Position numbers and translations under genes: made by a program. The notes beneath the pieces were generated by a model, which was not told the DNA's origin, searched no databases, and saw only the letters and a program-made list of their open reading frames with translations. From Hawksworthiomyces lignivorus (Eukaryota; Ascomycota; Sordariomycetes; Ophiostomatales; Ophiostomataceae), in the NCBI GenBank assembly GCA_002917075.1, contig NTMA01000003.1, forward strand, positions 930,001-994,000: a stretch of 64,000 bases of DNA, written 5' to 3'. Below are positions 23,801 through 35,813 of this stretch, one piece after another; the stretch's first letter is position 1, and every line of letters starts with the position of its first letter.

Positions 23801-25268
23801 TCTTCTTCTGTCGATTGCGATGATTATTCTGCCACTGTCGCTTTTTTTTCCTTTCCCGTATGACAAGCAATTTGCCCCTCAAAAACGAGTAGAGAAAATA
23901 ATATTCACCAACCGCAAAATTTAGGAAAATTGTTGGCTGACGGCAAACTGCGGTGGCAGTGAAGTCCTCGTGGAGCAATTGGGTATGAGCCGTTTATGAG
24001 CGAGCCGAAGCACTTGCCTGTATATACGCACAGCTGTCATGAGAGTCAAATGGGAGCTCGGTATCCAGGCCACTGGATAGATGTGCATTAAATTTAATAT
24101 AGCTTTCTGTGCATATTTATTGATTGCTTGCCTCCAAAGTCTGATGCTTGCGTTGACGAGCGGCGTTTGGACGTCGAAATCCCAGACCCAATTGGCGCTG
24201 TCACGCAGCCAATGGATCCTGCCGATTCTTCGTAGTATCCGTCTTAACCTTGAAGACGTTACCATGCCCGTGTTTCAATCTTAGATTAAACATATTACTG
24301 CGAGCAACTTGAGTTCAATCAAGACCGTGGGCAGAATAACTGTTCCTAGTTTTGTGACAGTCCAGAATCAACGTGCTCATTTTGATGATTATCTAATCTC
24401 TTTCTTTCTTCTTTCTTTTTCTTGACCCTACAAGAACACTGTAACTCCTGGATTATCAGTGGCCTGCGACACATCTGATACAAGCACGGTGCTTTCAAGC
24501 CAACTGTTCTTTGGTTTCCAGAATAAATTACCTGGCTCAAGGAAGCAAAGATGCACATTTTCTATTTATTGCAAGTATTGTAATTTCGGTGCAACAATGG
24601 ACTCTCTTTCAATCTACGTGAATAGGGTAATCCCACGCTCGGAATGCCTTTCTCAACAATCTCTTGTTTCCTTCCAGCCTGGCCGGAAGTCCGAAGGCCC
24701 TAGTCCCTCTTTCTGCCTCGCTATCCTCGAGCGCAATATCAAGCAGCACATTACTCCGCATACTGGACTTTCTCTATCTGATAATAGTCTTTGTCAATGC
24801 CTGATCTTCCACGCGCACTGGGACGATCTTCATCTAGAGAACTGTCCGTGTTGTCATGCAGTCGTTCTTGTATACTTGGAACCAAGACGGTTTGTTTGGA
24901 GAGTATGTCGCCCAAGGCTAAAGCTGTCCTCTTCCTGCATTTCCATTCTTTCTCGGTTACGCCTATTATTAGGGCTGGCTATATTATTTCATATATTTTA
25001 GCATTTGCATCGTCCGCCACACCGCAGCTCTGCTTTCTTTGGACTTCCGCTTTCCAAGTAAATTAATTTGTAGGAAAGAGAAGACACGCGTCATTCAGAA
25101 TGGTTCAGCCGCCTATGTCCCCGCTGCATTGGCTGTTATGATAAAGTGATATAGCTGCAGACATCTGCTGCTTTTCCTTTGTAATTTTTTTTTTTCTTTT
25201 GCTTGACCGTTTTTGTCGGTTTTTGGCGACCTCTATTTCTTGCTGTCTGTTTCCTCACAACTCGTGCT
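20823..25268. other. 4.4-kb divergent gene-free interval
   Basis: Upstream DNA shared by the Zn2Cys6 gene (-) and the SET-domain gene (+). Mostly AT-rich, especially 22690-22960. It holds a nested palindrome at 23008-23042. Short open frames (the largest about 180 codons, 24459-25001, +) have no domain, no codon bias and many rare codons. No gene supported. Confidence 0.5.
23008..23042. promoter_or_regulatory. nested palindrome with two CACGTGAT arms
   Basis: CACGTGAT at 23008-23015 is matched by its exact reverse complement ATCACGTG at 23035-23042. Between them, on almost the same centre, sits a perfect 10-bp palindrome GTTAGCTAAC (23020-23029). CACGTG is the core bound by fungal bHLH factors (Cbf1/USF type), and RTCACGTG is their preferred form. 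It lies about 2.2 kb from each of the two divergent start codons. Function inferred only. Confidence 0.4.
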
Positions 25269-26944
25269 ATGAAGACGTCTTGGCGGACACGGCCCCTCGG
25301 GGCAGCAGCAGCCGCGGCTCTCATCGCATCTGTGGCCGTGGCGCCTCTGGCTGCTGCTGCGAGCCGCGAGTCCATCTCGAACCAGCTGACTATGGGCATC
25401 TGCCGGAAGTCGGCATTTGGTTCCGAGCTCGAGGTCTGCACGCGCGAGGGCGGGGGCGGCTCCACTCCGAAGGGGCAGCAGCGCGCGGCCGACACCGTCT
25501 CGGCCGCCGCGAGCGACATCTGGGCGCACACCACCCCCTGCTACAGCAACTCGACCGACGGGACGGAGTTTTGCGTCTACACCAGCATGACGTTCGCCGA
25601 CAATCACGGCATCACGGTGATCACGACGCCCAAGCGCTCTGCGCAGTTTGCCAAGAAGCCGGGGTTCACGGATCCGGCGAGCGTCCACGGCATCAACCGG
25701 GACATTGTGACGGAGACCGAGCAGGGCGGCAGCAGCCACCTGCCGCCGCTGAGCTACCGCGTGGAGGCGATGCCGGGCAAGGGCTACGGCGTGGTGGCGA
25801 CCAAGTTCCTGAACCGCGGCGACCTCATCATGAGCAACACGGCCTCGGTCGTCGTCGACTACGCCCTGTTTGCGTCCGTGCCGGAGAAGGACGTGAACCG
25901 CCTGCAGGCGGCCGGCATCGACCGCCTGCCGGACCTGCACCGGATGCGCTTCATGAACCTGTCGGCGCATAGCGAGACCTACGGCCACGACGAGCGCGTG
26001 GCCCAGATCATGGCGACAAATGCGTTCGACATTGAGAGCGACGACGGCGAGGACTATGGGTTCTTTGTCGTTTTCCCAGAGAGTAAGTTGTTCATTGTCG
26101 CTTTTATGGCCGGAGAGATTGGCCGCCTCGTACTAACAGCAACCTTTTTTTTTTGCCTCTCTCAGTCTCTCGGCTCAACCACGACTGCCGGCCAAATGCC
26201 GACTACCACTTCGACTACAATACGCTGACCCACCACATTCATGCCGTGCGGCCCATTGCCAAAGGCGAAGAGATTACTGTCTCGTACATGGAGTATGATG
26301 CTGAACAAAATCCCCCTTCCCTCCAATTTTTTTTTTTTTGGGAACGTTCTCCGTGGGCTGACACAGAGCTTCCAAAAACGCACAGCCTCGTGCAGCCGCG
26401 CAAGCAGCGCATGGAAAAGCTCGAAAGCACCTGGGGCTTCCGGTGCAGCTGCTCGCTGTGCAGCCAGGGCGCCGCGCTGACGCAGGCGTCGGACGACCGC
26501 ATCGCGCAGATCCGCGAGCTGCGCAATGAGTTCCAAGACTACACGACGAACTCGCGGGCGACGCCGGCGATGGCGGAGCTGTTCGTCAGCCTGTACGAGC
26601 AGGAGCGGCTCGACGCCATGATGTACGAGGCGTACTCGTACGCGGCCATCGAGTGGAACGGCGTGGGCGAGCCGTGGACGGCCGGCAAGTACGCGCGGCT
26701 GGCGCTCGAGGCCGGGCTCGTCAGCGTCGGGCCCAACGACGTCGACGTCGACGAGATGAGACAGCTCGCCGCGGACCCCTGGACGCACTGGAGCTGGATG
26801 CTGCGGCAGAGCCGGCGCATGCAGTGGGGCAAGAAGGAGGCGGGCAAGGCCGCCAACGGTACGGCTGCCAACGGCACGGCAGATGGCAAAGGAGGCGCGC
26901 CAAAGCAGCAGGCGAAGCAAGCCCAAGGAAATGCTACATTATGA
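25269..26944 (+). CDS. SET-domain protein with predicted signal peptide
   Basis: Putative lysine methyltransferase. Three exons: 25269-26082, 26166-26292, 26386-26944 (499 residues). Phases agree, and a TACTAAC branch site lies in intron 1. The N-terminus (MKTSWRTRPLGAAAAAALIA...) is a basic start, about 20 hydrophobic residues and an Ala-rich cleavage region, which reads as a secretory signal. The SET fold starts near residue 165 (GKGYGVVATKFLNRGDLI). The catalytic/AdoMet segment SRLNHDCRPNADYHFD spans intron 1 and is followed by GEEITVSYM. The post-SET-like CSCSLC cysteines come after exon 3 begins. The C-terminal half is helical, as in SMYD/SET5-type proteins, and ends in a low-complexity Ala/Asn/Gly/Lys tail with NGT sequons. 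Substrate unknown. Intron 2 is a multiple of three and stop-free, so a retained form would add 31 residues. Confidence 0.88.
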
Positions 26945-27797
26945 AAGATCAAGAATGGCTAGACATGTCGTAGAATATCGAGCTACAGAACATTCATGAA
27001 CCAGAGCAACTCTTCTAAGCTTCTGTAACAGAAATGCACTGTGAAAAATCATCTATAAATAGAACTAACCAAACACCTAGCAAACTAGCAAGCATCTAGG
27101 CCTCGTAAGTGTTCAATAAGTGTTCAATCGTGCGCGCCTATCTCTGTCTATCTTAGCTATTTACAGTAAGTCTTATGCTAAGTTTCACCCCTTTTTTTAA
27201 GTCAAAAAGTTGCTCCTCTTTACACATTGTGCTAAACTGACCGTTGCACGCGGGGGAACTTGGCGGCGAAGTGTATTAATGATAAGCCTCGTTGGCGTGG
27301 AATTGCCTATTCAGTGCTGTAATGCAGAGGGTAAGACTGGTATTGTTCATCTTGAGGCGTTTTGTTGCTTGGCCTTTCATGGTTCAGAGCGCATGTCATA
27401 TGAAAATTCATCTATTATCTTGAATAAATTCGCTTCCTAAATTTCGAACCAGTGGTCCTTGGCAGTAGCAAATGCACGTTGCATGTTGTCTGCATGTTTG
27501 TCGTTACAGTGTCTGCTGTTCTGAGCGGTTTACTTCAGCCCACTGTGCATTCACAGCCACTTGCGGGGCGAGATGCCAGTGCGGGGCTCTGAGAGGCTAG
27601 CTTTCATGATGAACTTTGTTGGGGGTGGCAGCAGGTAATCTTGTTCCAGGGCGAAGCGAGAGTGGGTAAAGCATTGCCCGTCTCCCTGGATCCTTATTCT
27701 TGTTTTCTGTTCTTTTTTGAAATTTCTCCCCTTTGCTCCTCTTCTTGATCATTTTCGCAGCAAAAGGATAACACTTTTTTGCCGCGTCTGCAGTGTG
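26945..27797. other. intergenic region
   Basis: AT-rich spacer between the SET gene and the Ybp2-like gene. It turns pyrimidine-rich from about 27690, just upstream of the next start codon. Nothing else seen. Confidence 0.5.
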
Positions 27798-30113
27798 ATG
27801 GCAGACTCAACGACCCAGGCGACGTCTTCCTCAGCCTCGTCCACAGCCGTGGCGGCCCTGCTCGAGGCCCGCCCCCCTGCCACCGACCGCTTCACGTACC
27901 TCACCCTCATCGAGGAGCACCTCTCTCCCGATGTGCTGCCGACGCTGCACGACGTCCTGCAGGATGCGTCGCTGACCCAGGAGATCGGCTGGGACCTGGT
28001 GGACATGCTGGTGCCGCTGCTGCCCGCCTCCGAGGCGTGCCTCGACGACGTAGCCCGCCTTGGCAACCCCCGCGAGGTCATCTTGAAGGTCCTCGAGGTT
28101 CTGGAACAGCTCAAGGCTGGAGGTGGACGGGGACGCCATGACGGCGGAAGCGGTGGCTACGACGAGGATGACGAGGCAGAGTCGGAAGAAGAAGAGGATG
28201 AAGGTGAAGAGGAGGAGGAGGCTGACGAAGAGGAAACTGCTGCCGGCAAGGCTGCGAAGAGCCGGGGTGGCGGCGAAGACGCGGCGTCCTCTGACGCCAC
28301 CACGCAGGCGTTTGTGGCTCTGCTGGGCATGCTCAGCGTGCTGCACCGCCGGATCAAGACCAGGTACCCATCTCGGTTCCTGGCGTCGACGCTGCGGACC
28401 ATCCTGGCCGCCTACCGGCCCGAGCGGCCCGCCATGACGACGGCCGTGCTGGGCCTGGTGCGCTCGCTGGCTGGGCGCCACCGACCGCCGCCGCCGGTCC
28501 GCCGGTCAGATTCGGAGCTGAGCGGCATAGCCCTGCTGGCGAAGAAGGCCACCCACGGCTCCGATGCAGCTGACGCAGCCCCGCGCGGGACCCTCGCGCG
28601 GAGCGACAGCGCCATCGGCAAAGTCGCCAACGACGACGATCGGTCCAGCGACGCAGCTGTCGCGGCGCCGGACCCGGAGGCCGAGGACCAGGTGGAGCCG
28701 TCCGAGCCGGCGATTCAGCAGCGGCTGCTGCAGGCGTTTGTGACGTGCATTCTGGAGGCGTACGTGAACGCCAACGACGTCGCCTGGGCGCCGCGGCTCA
28801 TCGAGCACTACCACCCAAAACGGATCGTGCCCGGCCGGCCAACCGAGCTGCACAATTTCCGGGAAGACGTTCAAAAAATTGCGCGAGACGCGGCTGTCAG
28901 CCAGCTGGTGGTACGTTCCACAAGGCCCAGCGCAATCTTTTTATTTTATATTTATTTCTACTTTTGTTCTGCATAAAGCTAACATTGGCATTTGCCCCCC
29001 CCTTAGGCTCTCGCGCTTGATCTGGGCCTCAAGAACTGGGACAGCCTGGTACAGAGCGTGTGCGAAGGCCCGATCCGGCGCAATCCGCTCGCCGGGTTCG
29101 AAGCAGCCTCGGGCGACGTCGACCAGATTCCGCTGTCGACAGGCGGCGTCATCTGCCTGCTCGCGTACTGGGCGTTCTCGTCAGACGTCTTCAAGGCCGA
29201 CGCGCCGGCACCCAACCTGCGCATGTTCCCGGACCACTACGCAATCCTGGAGGCGTTCTTCGAAGACAACGCGGCGGCGCAGATCGCGCGGACGCCCGGC
29301 ACGGTCGGGGCCATTGTGGCGCTCGGCCTGTGGCTGGACCACCACGGGCTGTACTTTGCGGACGCGGCCGGCGCGCGCGCGGCCGACTTCATGCCGTACC
29401 ACCACCTGCTGACGCTGTGCGCCGTCTTCCACCCGTCGCTGCTGGTGCGCAACGCGGCCACGGAGCTGGCGGGCGCGGTGCTGCACGCCAACCCGGACGC
29501 CGAGGACCGTCTCAAGATCCTGCAGGACCTGCTGGAGAACTGCATGTTCTCGTCGCTCAAGGCGTGCGCCGTGACGTGGCTGCGCGAGGAGATCCTCGCT
29601 GCGGCAGCTGCGAGCGGCGGCGAGAAGAGCGGCAAGGCGACTACAGCAGCCGCCGCCGAAGAAGAGGGAGGCCCGCCTTCGCTGTTTGCCGGCCCCGACG
29701 CCGTCGAGCAGCTGCAGTACGCCGTGTTCCCGGACCTGCGGGCGCTGCGCGACGCGACGCTGGCCGCGCTGGGCGGCGGCGACGAGAACCAGGAGACGGC
29801 GCTGCTCGAGTACTGGCTGCAGAACGGGCCGTTCCTGCTGCAGGCCGCCAACTTTGCCTACTTCCTCTTCTGCTCCGACCGCTACCGCGCCGCCGTCGTG
29901 CCGCCGGGCATGGGCCCCGCCATCGAGCAGCGCTACGTCGAGCCGCTGCTGCTGGCCGCGACGCGGCTGCGCAAGCTGCTCGACGGCGACGGCATCGAGG
30001 CCGGCAGCGGCGACGACAAGGCGGCCGCAGTCCCGGGCACCGGCGAACTGCAGCATATCCTCCTCGACCTCGACATGCTGAACAGCCGCCTCGGCAGCCT
30101 CAAGCTATCATGA
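27798..30113 (+). CDS. Ybp1/Ybp2-like protein (DUF1760, kinetochore/Yap-binding family)
   Basis: Two exons 27798-28910 and 29007-30113, joined in phase 0 (739 residues). The start is the ATG of MADSTTQATSS; sequence upstream in frame is non-coding in character. Conserved blocks of the Ybp family are visible: GWDLVDMLVPLLPASEACLD near residues 64-83 and NPREVILKVLEVLE near 90-103. Helical repeats follow in the second exon (for example LLEYWLQNGPFLLQAANFAY). An almost continuous Asp/Glu block lies at about 122-147 and a Ser/Ala/Asp-rich linker at 240-300. In yeast, Ybp1 assists Yap1 oxidation by peroxide and Ybp2 acts at the kinetochore; which role applies here cannot be read from sequence. Soluble, with no signal peptide or membrane segment. 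Confidence 0.82.
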
Positions 30114-31948
30114 AAAAAGCTCTTACGTCAGTGGCGTGGCGCCATATGCCACACCTGCCACATGTGCCACACATGGCACTTATACATGCACACAATCACA
30201 AAAGGCAGTCTCCAGACAGGTGGCACAAAATGTCTGATGGAGAAAGGTAACATCAGAGGAAGCATAAGAGAAAAAGAAATTATGGTATGTATTTTGTACT
30301 TTTTACGTTATAAGCGGCCATTCGATGCTAGGGCGATCAAAGATCTGGTTTCGGATTGTACAATTAGATTTTGGTAGTTTCTCATTCTTTTCTTATTTTC
30401 CTTCTTTAATATTTGTGCCTCTGATCCTTCATCTCCTTTTCCCAAAAGGGTAAACGCTCACTGTCGACTGCATGGACAGTCTAATCCTACCCTGAAAGTG
30501 AAACGTAGACACACCACATTAGTAATTCGTTGAAGCATGCAACGAGGGCCACGAGGCTGGCAGGGATTTGTCAGAGGCGGTCTGAACAGCAAAGTCGGGA
30601 TTTGCTCCACTGAAGTTGCGTCTTTTGCTTATGTGATCTCCGGCTGCGCTCAATCTCTGCCGTGATTCCACACGTTGACTCGATTTTCATCTCGACGAAA
30701 GGTGCTCAAAATGGAAAATTCCCGTTTTTCGGAAGAAGTCCTTATTTGTATGTTCTTTGTCATATTGCGTCTTCATTGGAAGAGAACAGCAGAAAGAATG
30801 CCAATGTCAACGAAAATAGTGAACGGTCGGCTCCCCAGGCTATGGCACGCTACGCCCTATCTGCAGATTCGCTTTGTTTTTTTTCTCCCTCGTTTTTAGT
30901 AGGTCACCCTCATTTCCATGGAAGCGGAGAAGACATAGCCTGGGTGTTAGTCCCACATTTGTCTCTTTCTGCTCCATCAACGTTGTATACTAATCACAAA
31001 ATGCGAGCTGATGTACTGACTGCAACCCGAATCAGCCAACCCAACCTGTCACTCTTCACTGTGTCTTGCGCTAATATTGCTTTTTCTTTATGTCCCTGCC
31101 GCTTCTTTTTTTCCAATGCTTTGAGGGTGAGTGATAGATCTGCCGTCTTGTTATTTTTCTATTTCCGCGAAGAAAGGAGGAACTTCACCTGATCAGGCAA
31201 GTCTACCCATAGCGAAAATCACCACCACCATAGAGAGCACCGTAAATATTGTAGAGATTGCGCAAGAGCTTGTCCCCGGTTTCTGTCGTATTTTTTTTTA
31301 CCGGTCATTTGGCTCGCATGTTTTCGTATTTATAATACCGAAATTTTGAGTCACTGTGCATGCGGCGCATCGCAAAATACGGCCCATACGTCGTCTCAGT
31401 GTTTCGTTGACCCCTTTGAATGGAATCTACAGCACACTCTTCCTTTTCTCTTTGGTAACTGATCACTCTTCCGCGGAGGTCAATTGCTGTCCCCCCCCCC
31501 CCCCCCCCCCCCCCCCCCACCCTCCTTGACAAAAAAAAATAATATTGACTCTTTCTATGTAGCGCATTTCTGCATCTCACATTTCAAAGCAGCCTTCTCC
31601 GGCAGCCATTGTCCCGCGTCTTACATCCAAGTCCTCATCTTGATATACACTTGTATATATAACCAGGCTGGGTCGTCCATGACGTCGAGACTTGATACTC
31701 AAGAAAAAGCATCTGGCTTCATCATCTGCATCTTAAAGAATTAAGAGGCTTTGGATTTCATACTTGATATTTAGACTTTAGCTCGCTGCTGTCTTCGCAT
31801 TACTTTGCATTGTCTTTTGCTGCCTCGCCTCGTACTACGCTCTAGCTTAGACAATTCTATACCAGATATTACTCGTCTGTTACACACATACTTGGCAACG
31901 CTATCAGCCTGCTTTTTATTATCAAATAGCCCGACACACTTGGACGAC
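30114..31948. other. intergenic region upstream of MFS transporter
   Basis: Spacer of 1.8 kb, AT-rich, with a C28 homopolymer at 31491-31518 and a TATATA word near 31650. Short open frames lack domains or codon bias. No gene supported. Confidence 0.5.
31491..31518. repeat. C28 homopolymer
   Basis: Uninterrupted run of 28 cytosines, about 430 bp upstream of the MFS transporter start. It is G28 on the other strand and could form four-stranded structures. Exact length is the kind of thing sequencing gets wrong. Confidence 0.85.
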
Positions 31949-33481
31949 ATGGGAGAAAAAGAGGATCTCTCAGTGGCTCCGGCCTACGATTCGGACAAAC
32001 AAGAAGAGGCGCAGTCAGCCGCCAAGCTGGCGCGGGACCGACACTGGATCGACCCCGAAAAGGCAGACGGCGCCGCGGCGGCGTCGCCGGCGCACAACGC
32101 TGAGGTAGAACAAAATAACACAGAGGCAGCGGCGGCAGCAGACGACTCGGCGTCGACGGGCACGGCAGAAGAGCTGGAGCAGGCGGCGCCGCGCGACCCG
32201 CACAAGGACATCCCCGACGGCGGGCTGGCGGCGTGGCTGCAGGTGCTGGGGTCGTGGGCGATCATGGTGGACACGTGGGGGCTGGTGAACACGTTTGGCG
32301 TGTACCAGACGTACTACGAGACGGACCTGCTGCTGGGCAAGGCGGGCGGGTCGTCGAGCTCCATCTCGTGGATCGGGTCGCTGCAGGCCGCGCTGCTGAT
32401 GCTGGGCGGCGTCGTGGCCGGCCCGCTGTACGACGCCGGCTACTTCCGCCACCTGATCATCACGGGCATGGTGCTGGTCATCTTTGGCCAGTTCATGACC
32501 TCGCTGTGCACCGAGTACTGGCAGCTGGTGCTGGCCCAGGGCGTCACCATCGGCCTGGGCATGGGCCTGTCGTTCTTGCCGTCGACCGCCATCCTGGCGC
32601 AGTACTTCCGGCGCCGGCGCGCGCTGGCCATCGGCCTCGTGTCGACGGGCAGCCCCGTCGCGGGCGTCGTCTTCCCCATCTTGTTCTCGCGGCTGCAGCC
32701 GCGCATCGGCTCCGGCTGGGCCTCGCGCATCATCGCCTTCATCCTGCTGGGCATCTCCGTGTTCCCCGCGCTCTTCATGCACCCGCGCGTCCAGGCCGCG
32801 CACGGCGCCGGCCGCCGGCGCGCGCTCATCGACCGCGCCGCGCTGCGCGAGCTGCCCTTTGTGGCCACGACGGTGGCCTGCTTCTGCAGCTTCCTGTGCC
32901 TGTACGTGCCCTTCTTCTTCGTGCAGCTCTTCGCCGAGCGCCGCGGCATCGACACGCCCGCCCTCAGCCCCTTTTACCTCGTCACGCTGCTCAACGTCGG
33001 CAGCATCTTTGGCCGCATCGTCCCCAACGCCCTCGCCGACGTCGTCGGCAACGTTAACAGCGTCCTCGCCTGCAGCGTCGGCAGCGCCGTCCTGCTCTAC
33101 GGCTGGCTCGGCATCGCCTCCGGCTCCGCCGACGCCGCCGCGCAAGGTACCGGCAGCGGCCACCTCGCCGGCCTCATCGTCTTCGTCCTGCTCTACGGCG
33201 CCTTCTCCGGCGGCATCGTCAGCCTGCTAGCTAGCGTCATCATTAGCCTCACCCCGGACCTCGCCCGCGTCGGCACCCGCATGGGCATGGTCTTCTCCAC
33301 CACCGGCTTCGCCGTCCTCGCCGGCCCCCCCATCGCCGGCGCCATCCTGGGCGACGGCTTCGATGCCCAGCGCTGGCTCGGCACCATCGGCTACGCCGCC
33401 ACAGGCCTCACCCTGGCCACCGTCGGCTTCACGGTCAGCCGCATCGCCCTATACCACAAGAAGCACCAGATCATCGGTTGA
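31949..33481 (+). CDS. MFS transporter, monocarboxylate (MCT) family
   Basis: Single exon, 510 residues. A cytosolic N-terminal tail of about 88 residues is rich in Ala, Glu and Asp. It is followed by PDGGLAAWLQVLGSW, the MCT-family signature before helix 1. I count about 12 hydrophobic segments, with the loop sequences GPLYDAGYFR and AQYFRRRRALAIGLVSTGSP (helix 2-3 and 4-5 loops) characteristic of the family, and a cytosolic RRRALIDRAALREL loop near mid-protein. Fungal members include Mch-type and riboflavin or monocarboxylate-like porters, and many have no known substrate. Plasma-membrane location is inferred. Codon use is strongly G/C-ending. No biosynthetic cluster surrounds it, so the substrate cannot be guessed from context. 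Confidence 0.9.
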   Translation: MGEKEDLSVAPAYDSDKQEEAQSAAKLARDRHWIDPEKADGAAAASPAHNAEVEQNNTEAAAAADDSASTGTAEELEQAAPRDPHKDIPDGGLAAWLQVLGSWAIMVDTWGLVNTFGVYQTYYETDLLLGKAGGSSSSISWIGSLQAALLMLGGVVAGPLYDAGYFRHLIITGMVLVIFGQFMTSLCTEYWQLVLAQGVTIGLGMGLSFLPSTAILAQYFRRRRALAIGLVSTGSPVAGVVFPILFSRLQPRIGSGWASRIIAFILLGISVFPALFMHPRVQAAHGAGRRRALIDRAALRELPFVATTVACFCSFLCLYVPFFFVQLFAERRGIDTPALSPFYLVTLLNVGSIFGRIVPNALADVVGNVNSVLACSVGSAVLLYGWLGIASGSADAAAQGTGSGHLAGLIVFVLLYGAFSGGIVSLLASVIISLTPDLARVGTRMGMVFSTTGFAVLAGPPIAGAILGDGFDAQRWLGTIGYAATGLTLATVGFTVSRIALYHKKHQIIG

Positions 33482-35225
33482 CCGGCGCACGGATTATCCA
33501 GAGAAGGAGAGACGTTGGTTTGGAAGAAAGAGGGTGGGAAGGTTAGAGCCTCAAGAGGCAAAAAAAAATAATTTTGTTCCTGCATTTTCTGTTATCTGGT
33601 CTCCATTTTTGCATTGAACGGTTTCTTTTTCTTCGGGTTCTTGGGTTTTCTTGGGAGCTAGCATAGCGGACTGGGAGCATTTACAACGGTGCATCTAACA
33701 ATAGACTAATACTATAGAGTGCGCTTTTGCACAAATTGACACAAAAAAGGACTTTTTTCCATCATGAAGCGAATCGCCGACCAAGAACTGCACATGGTGC
33801 TAGCAGCTCAGCTCAGTATTGCACAATGAGGCTATACACGATGCGGTAAGAGTAAATGTGGAACAAGTTTTTTGTTGAAGACATTGGTCATACACGTATC
33901 CTGAAAGCATTGGGCTAAGCTCGGATGAAGAACGGAATTGAGCTAAGTGCACGACTGCTTAGTTAATGCTTGCAAATGGAGAGCATATCGTACCATCACC
34001 ATCACCACGAGAAAAAAATACCAACAGGAGGCAATGGTGCCATTTGTCAGGCCGCAGAAATGGCTGCTCGGTGGGGTAACCCCCTGTTGCTGAGCAGATG
34101 CTGCTAATGTAGAGCTATGTAGTGCTGTGCTGCTATGTAATGCTGTTGGAGGGGTCGGCAGCGCAAAGCTCTGGCGGGGGCGTTTCTAATTGCAAACCAC
34201 CATCGTGGGCTTTCTAACTGTCTGTCATCGCTTATTCATCGGCTACCCGAAGAAAAAGCGCATGCGATTCAATGTATCTGGACCTGCAAGCAGTGGGAAA
34301 GCCTCGGAAAAGTGGAGAGCTATGCATAAGCTTTTTCTAAAGCGCCCTTTTTTCTTGGTTTTGTTTTGTTTGCTTGCACACTCCCGCCCCAAGCAGCAAG
34401 AGGCAAAGTGTTTTTTGTTCGCTTCCTTAGTTCCCTTGTCAATGGCTTCTTGCTCTCTCCTCCCAATCCCATCCGCTGCTCGGTCCGTGTGCCGAATAAA
34501 GATCAGTGTGTACATACGTCGTCACGTATCCCGTAGGATTAGAGAACGTCCTCCAATGCACTTGGTCAGGTTCGCCGCTGCAATGGATATACAGAGCAGA
34601 GGCAGAGGCTTTGATAGCCAGCCCAGCCCGGTCCAGGGGCAAGTGGGTGCACGTAAGCACGCACTTGTTCATAAAAGGACTCAAGAGAGGTGCTATTCAT
34701 TTAGAAGCAGCTAGAAAACAAAGGATGAGCATCGAGAGAGGGGTGTGTTGCGACGTGGAAAAGAAAAGAAGGCAGAGCCATCGACATTGCGGGCTAGACG
34801 CAATCGAAAGGTGGGGGAGTAGGAATGCTATCCGTATGCAACATATTTCTCCGTTGCTGGGTGATTTCTGGGTTGCCCGAGGAGGCCATCCATGCTTTCT
34901 AGAAGTTCCGGAAAGCAGCAGACGGCCAAAGGGAGGGAGGCTAGATCTACGCTCACCGCGCGCTTTGGAAGTAGTCTGGAGCTTTGCAAGAGCTCAGGTA
35001 GTCTGCAGTTCCCTGTCACGATAGTCTACGCATTTGTGCGAGCTGTGAGACTAGGCGATGAAAAGTACGGACCGCTTTCATTATACAGCTGCCAACGGCA
35101 CGCGGCAACGAGAAAAATGGGGAGAAGCTGTCTCATGCAAGATCACCACATAAACGCTAAAGAGAAGAAGGGGTGAGGAATGCAGGAGAAGGGCAACGGA
35201 TGAAAGCGGAAATGAGGGGCTAGAT

Positions 35226-35257
35226 TTCGTTCGTTCGTTCGTTCGTTCGTTCGTTCG
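35226..35257. repeat. (TTCG)8 tetranucleotide microsatellite
   Basis: Eight perfect TTCG units. A short complementary stretch (GACGAACGAA) lies about 35 bp downstream, so the transcript or single strand could fold on itself. Confidence 0.85.
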
Positions 35258-35650
35258 GTCGAAAACATGCTCTGCGTAGGCTTAGAAACGGACGAACGAA
35301 ACACAGCAAAAGTCGAACCCCAGAAAAAAAAAAGTGTAATAAGAGGGCTCTTACAAAGACTTGTCTGACCAAACTCCCTGTGGCCAAGTTACTTACCTGA
35401 TTAACAATTGATTACGATACGGCTAGCTATGACGTGCGCTAGGACAGCCCATTTGCGGTCCTGTCCTTCGGATTATGCAGTTGCAGACGGAGTAATAGCT
35501 TCTTTGGTTTCTTTGGCTGCCGTTGCCCAGCTGCCAGTCGCCCATGTCTCGTTTCGATCTGGTGTACTTTTCCTTCCATGCCGCAGCATCGACGGCACAG
35601 ATGTACTTGCGATCAGGAAGTTGTACTATGGATCGAGCCCCATCAGCGTA

Positions 35651-35657
35651 TATATAA
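35651..35657 (+). promoter_or_regulatory. TATA box of the quinone reductase gene
   Basis: TATATAA about 160 bp upstream of the ATG, followed by a long pyrimidine-rich stretch. This is the arrangement of strongly expressed fungal promoters. The start codon sits in a good context (CACAATGGC). Confidence 0.55.
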
Positions 35658-35813
35658 GTCGTAGTGCAATCTCTTCCCGTCTGCCGTTTGCTATTCCCTC
35701 CTCCCTCTCTTCCATTCTCCTTGTTGTTCAGTCCAGTCGCATCTCATTCTCAATTCGCCCTAACTGCATTTTAATCTCCCATATACCTCTTAATATCACA
35801 TCAATCCGTCACA

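Larger units (their letters stand above)
33482..35813. other. intergenic region upstream of the quinone reductase gene
   Basis: Spacer of 2.3 kb. It holds a (TTCG)8 microsatellite (35226-35257), a TATA box near 35651 and a C/T-rich leader (about 35685-35730) before the quinone reductase start. An open frame at 34190-34714 (174 codons, no ATG at its start) has no domain and is probably chance. Confidence 0.5.

Noticed and set aside
24459..25001. 180-codon open frame upstream of the SET gene
   Set aside because: Cys/Leu-rich translation without domain or codon bias; AT-rich surroundings.
34190..34714. 174-codon open frame before the quinone reductase gene
   Set aside because: No ATG at its start, no domain, no G/C-ending codon bias, low-complexity translation. 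Probably chance.
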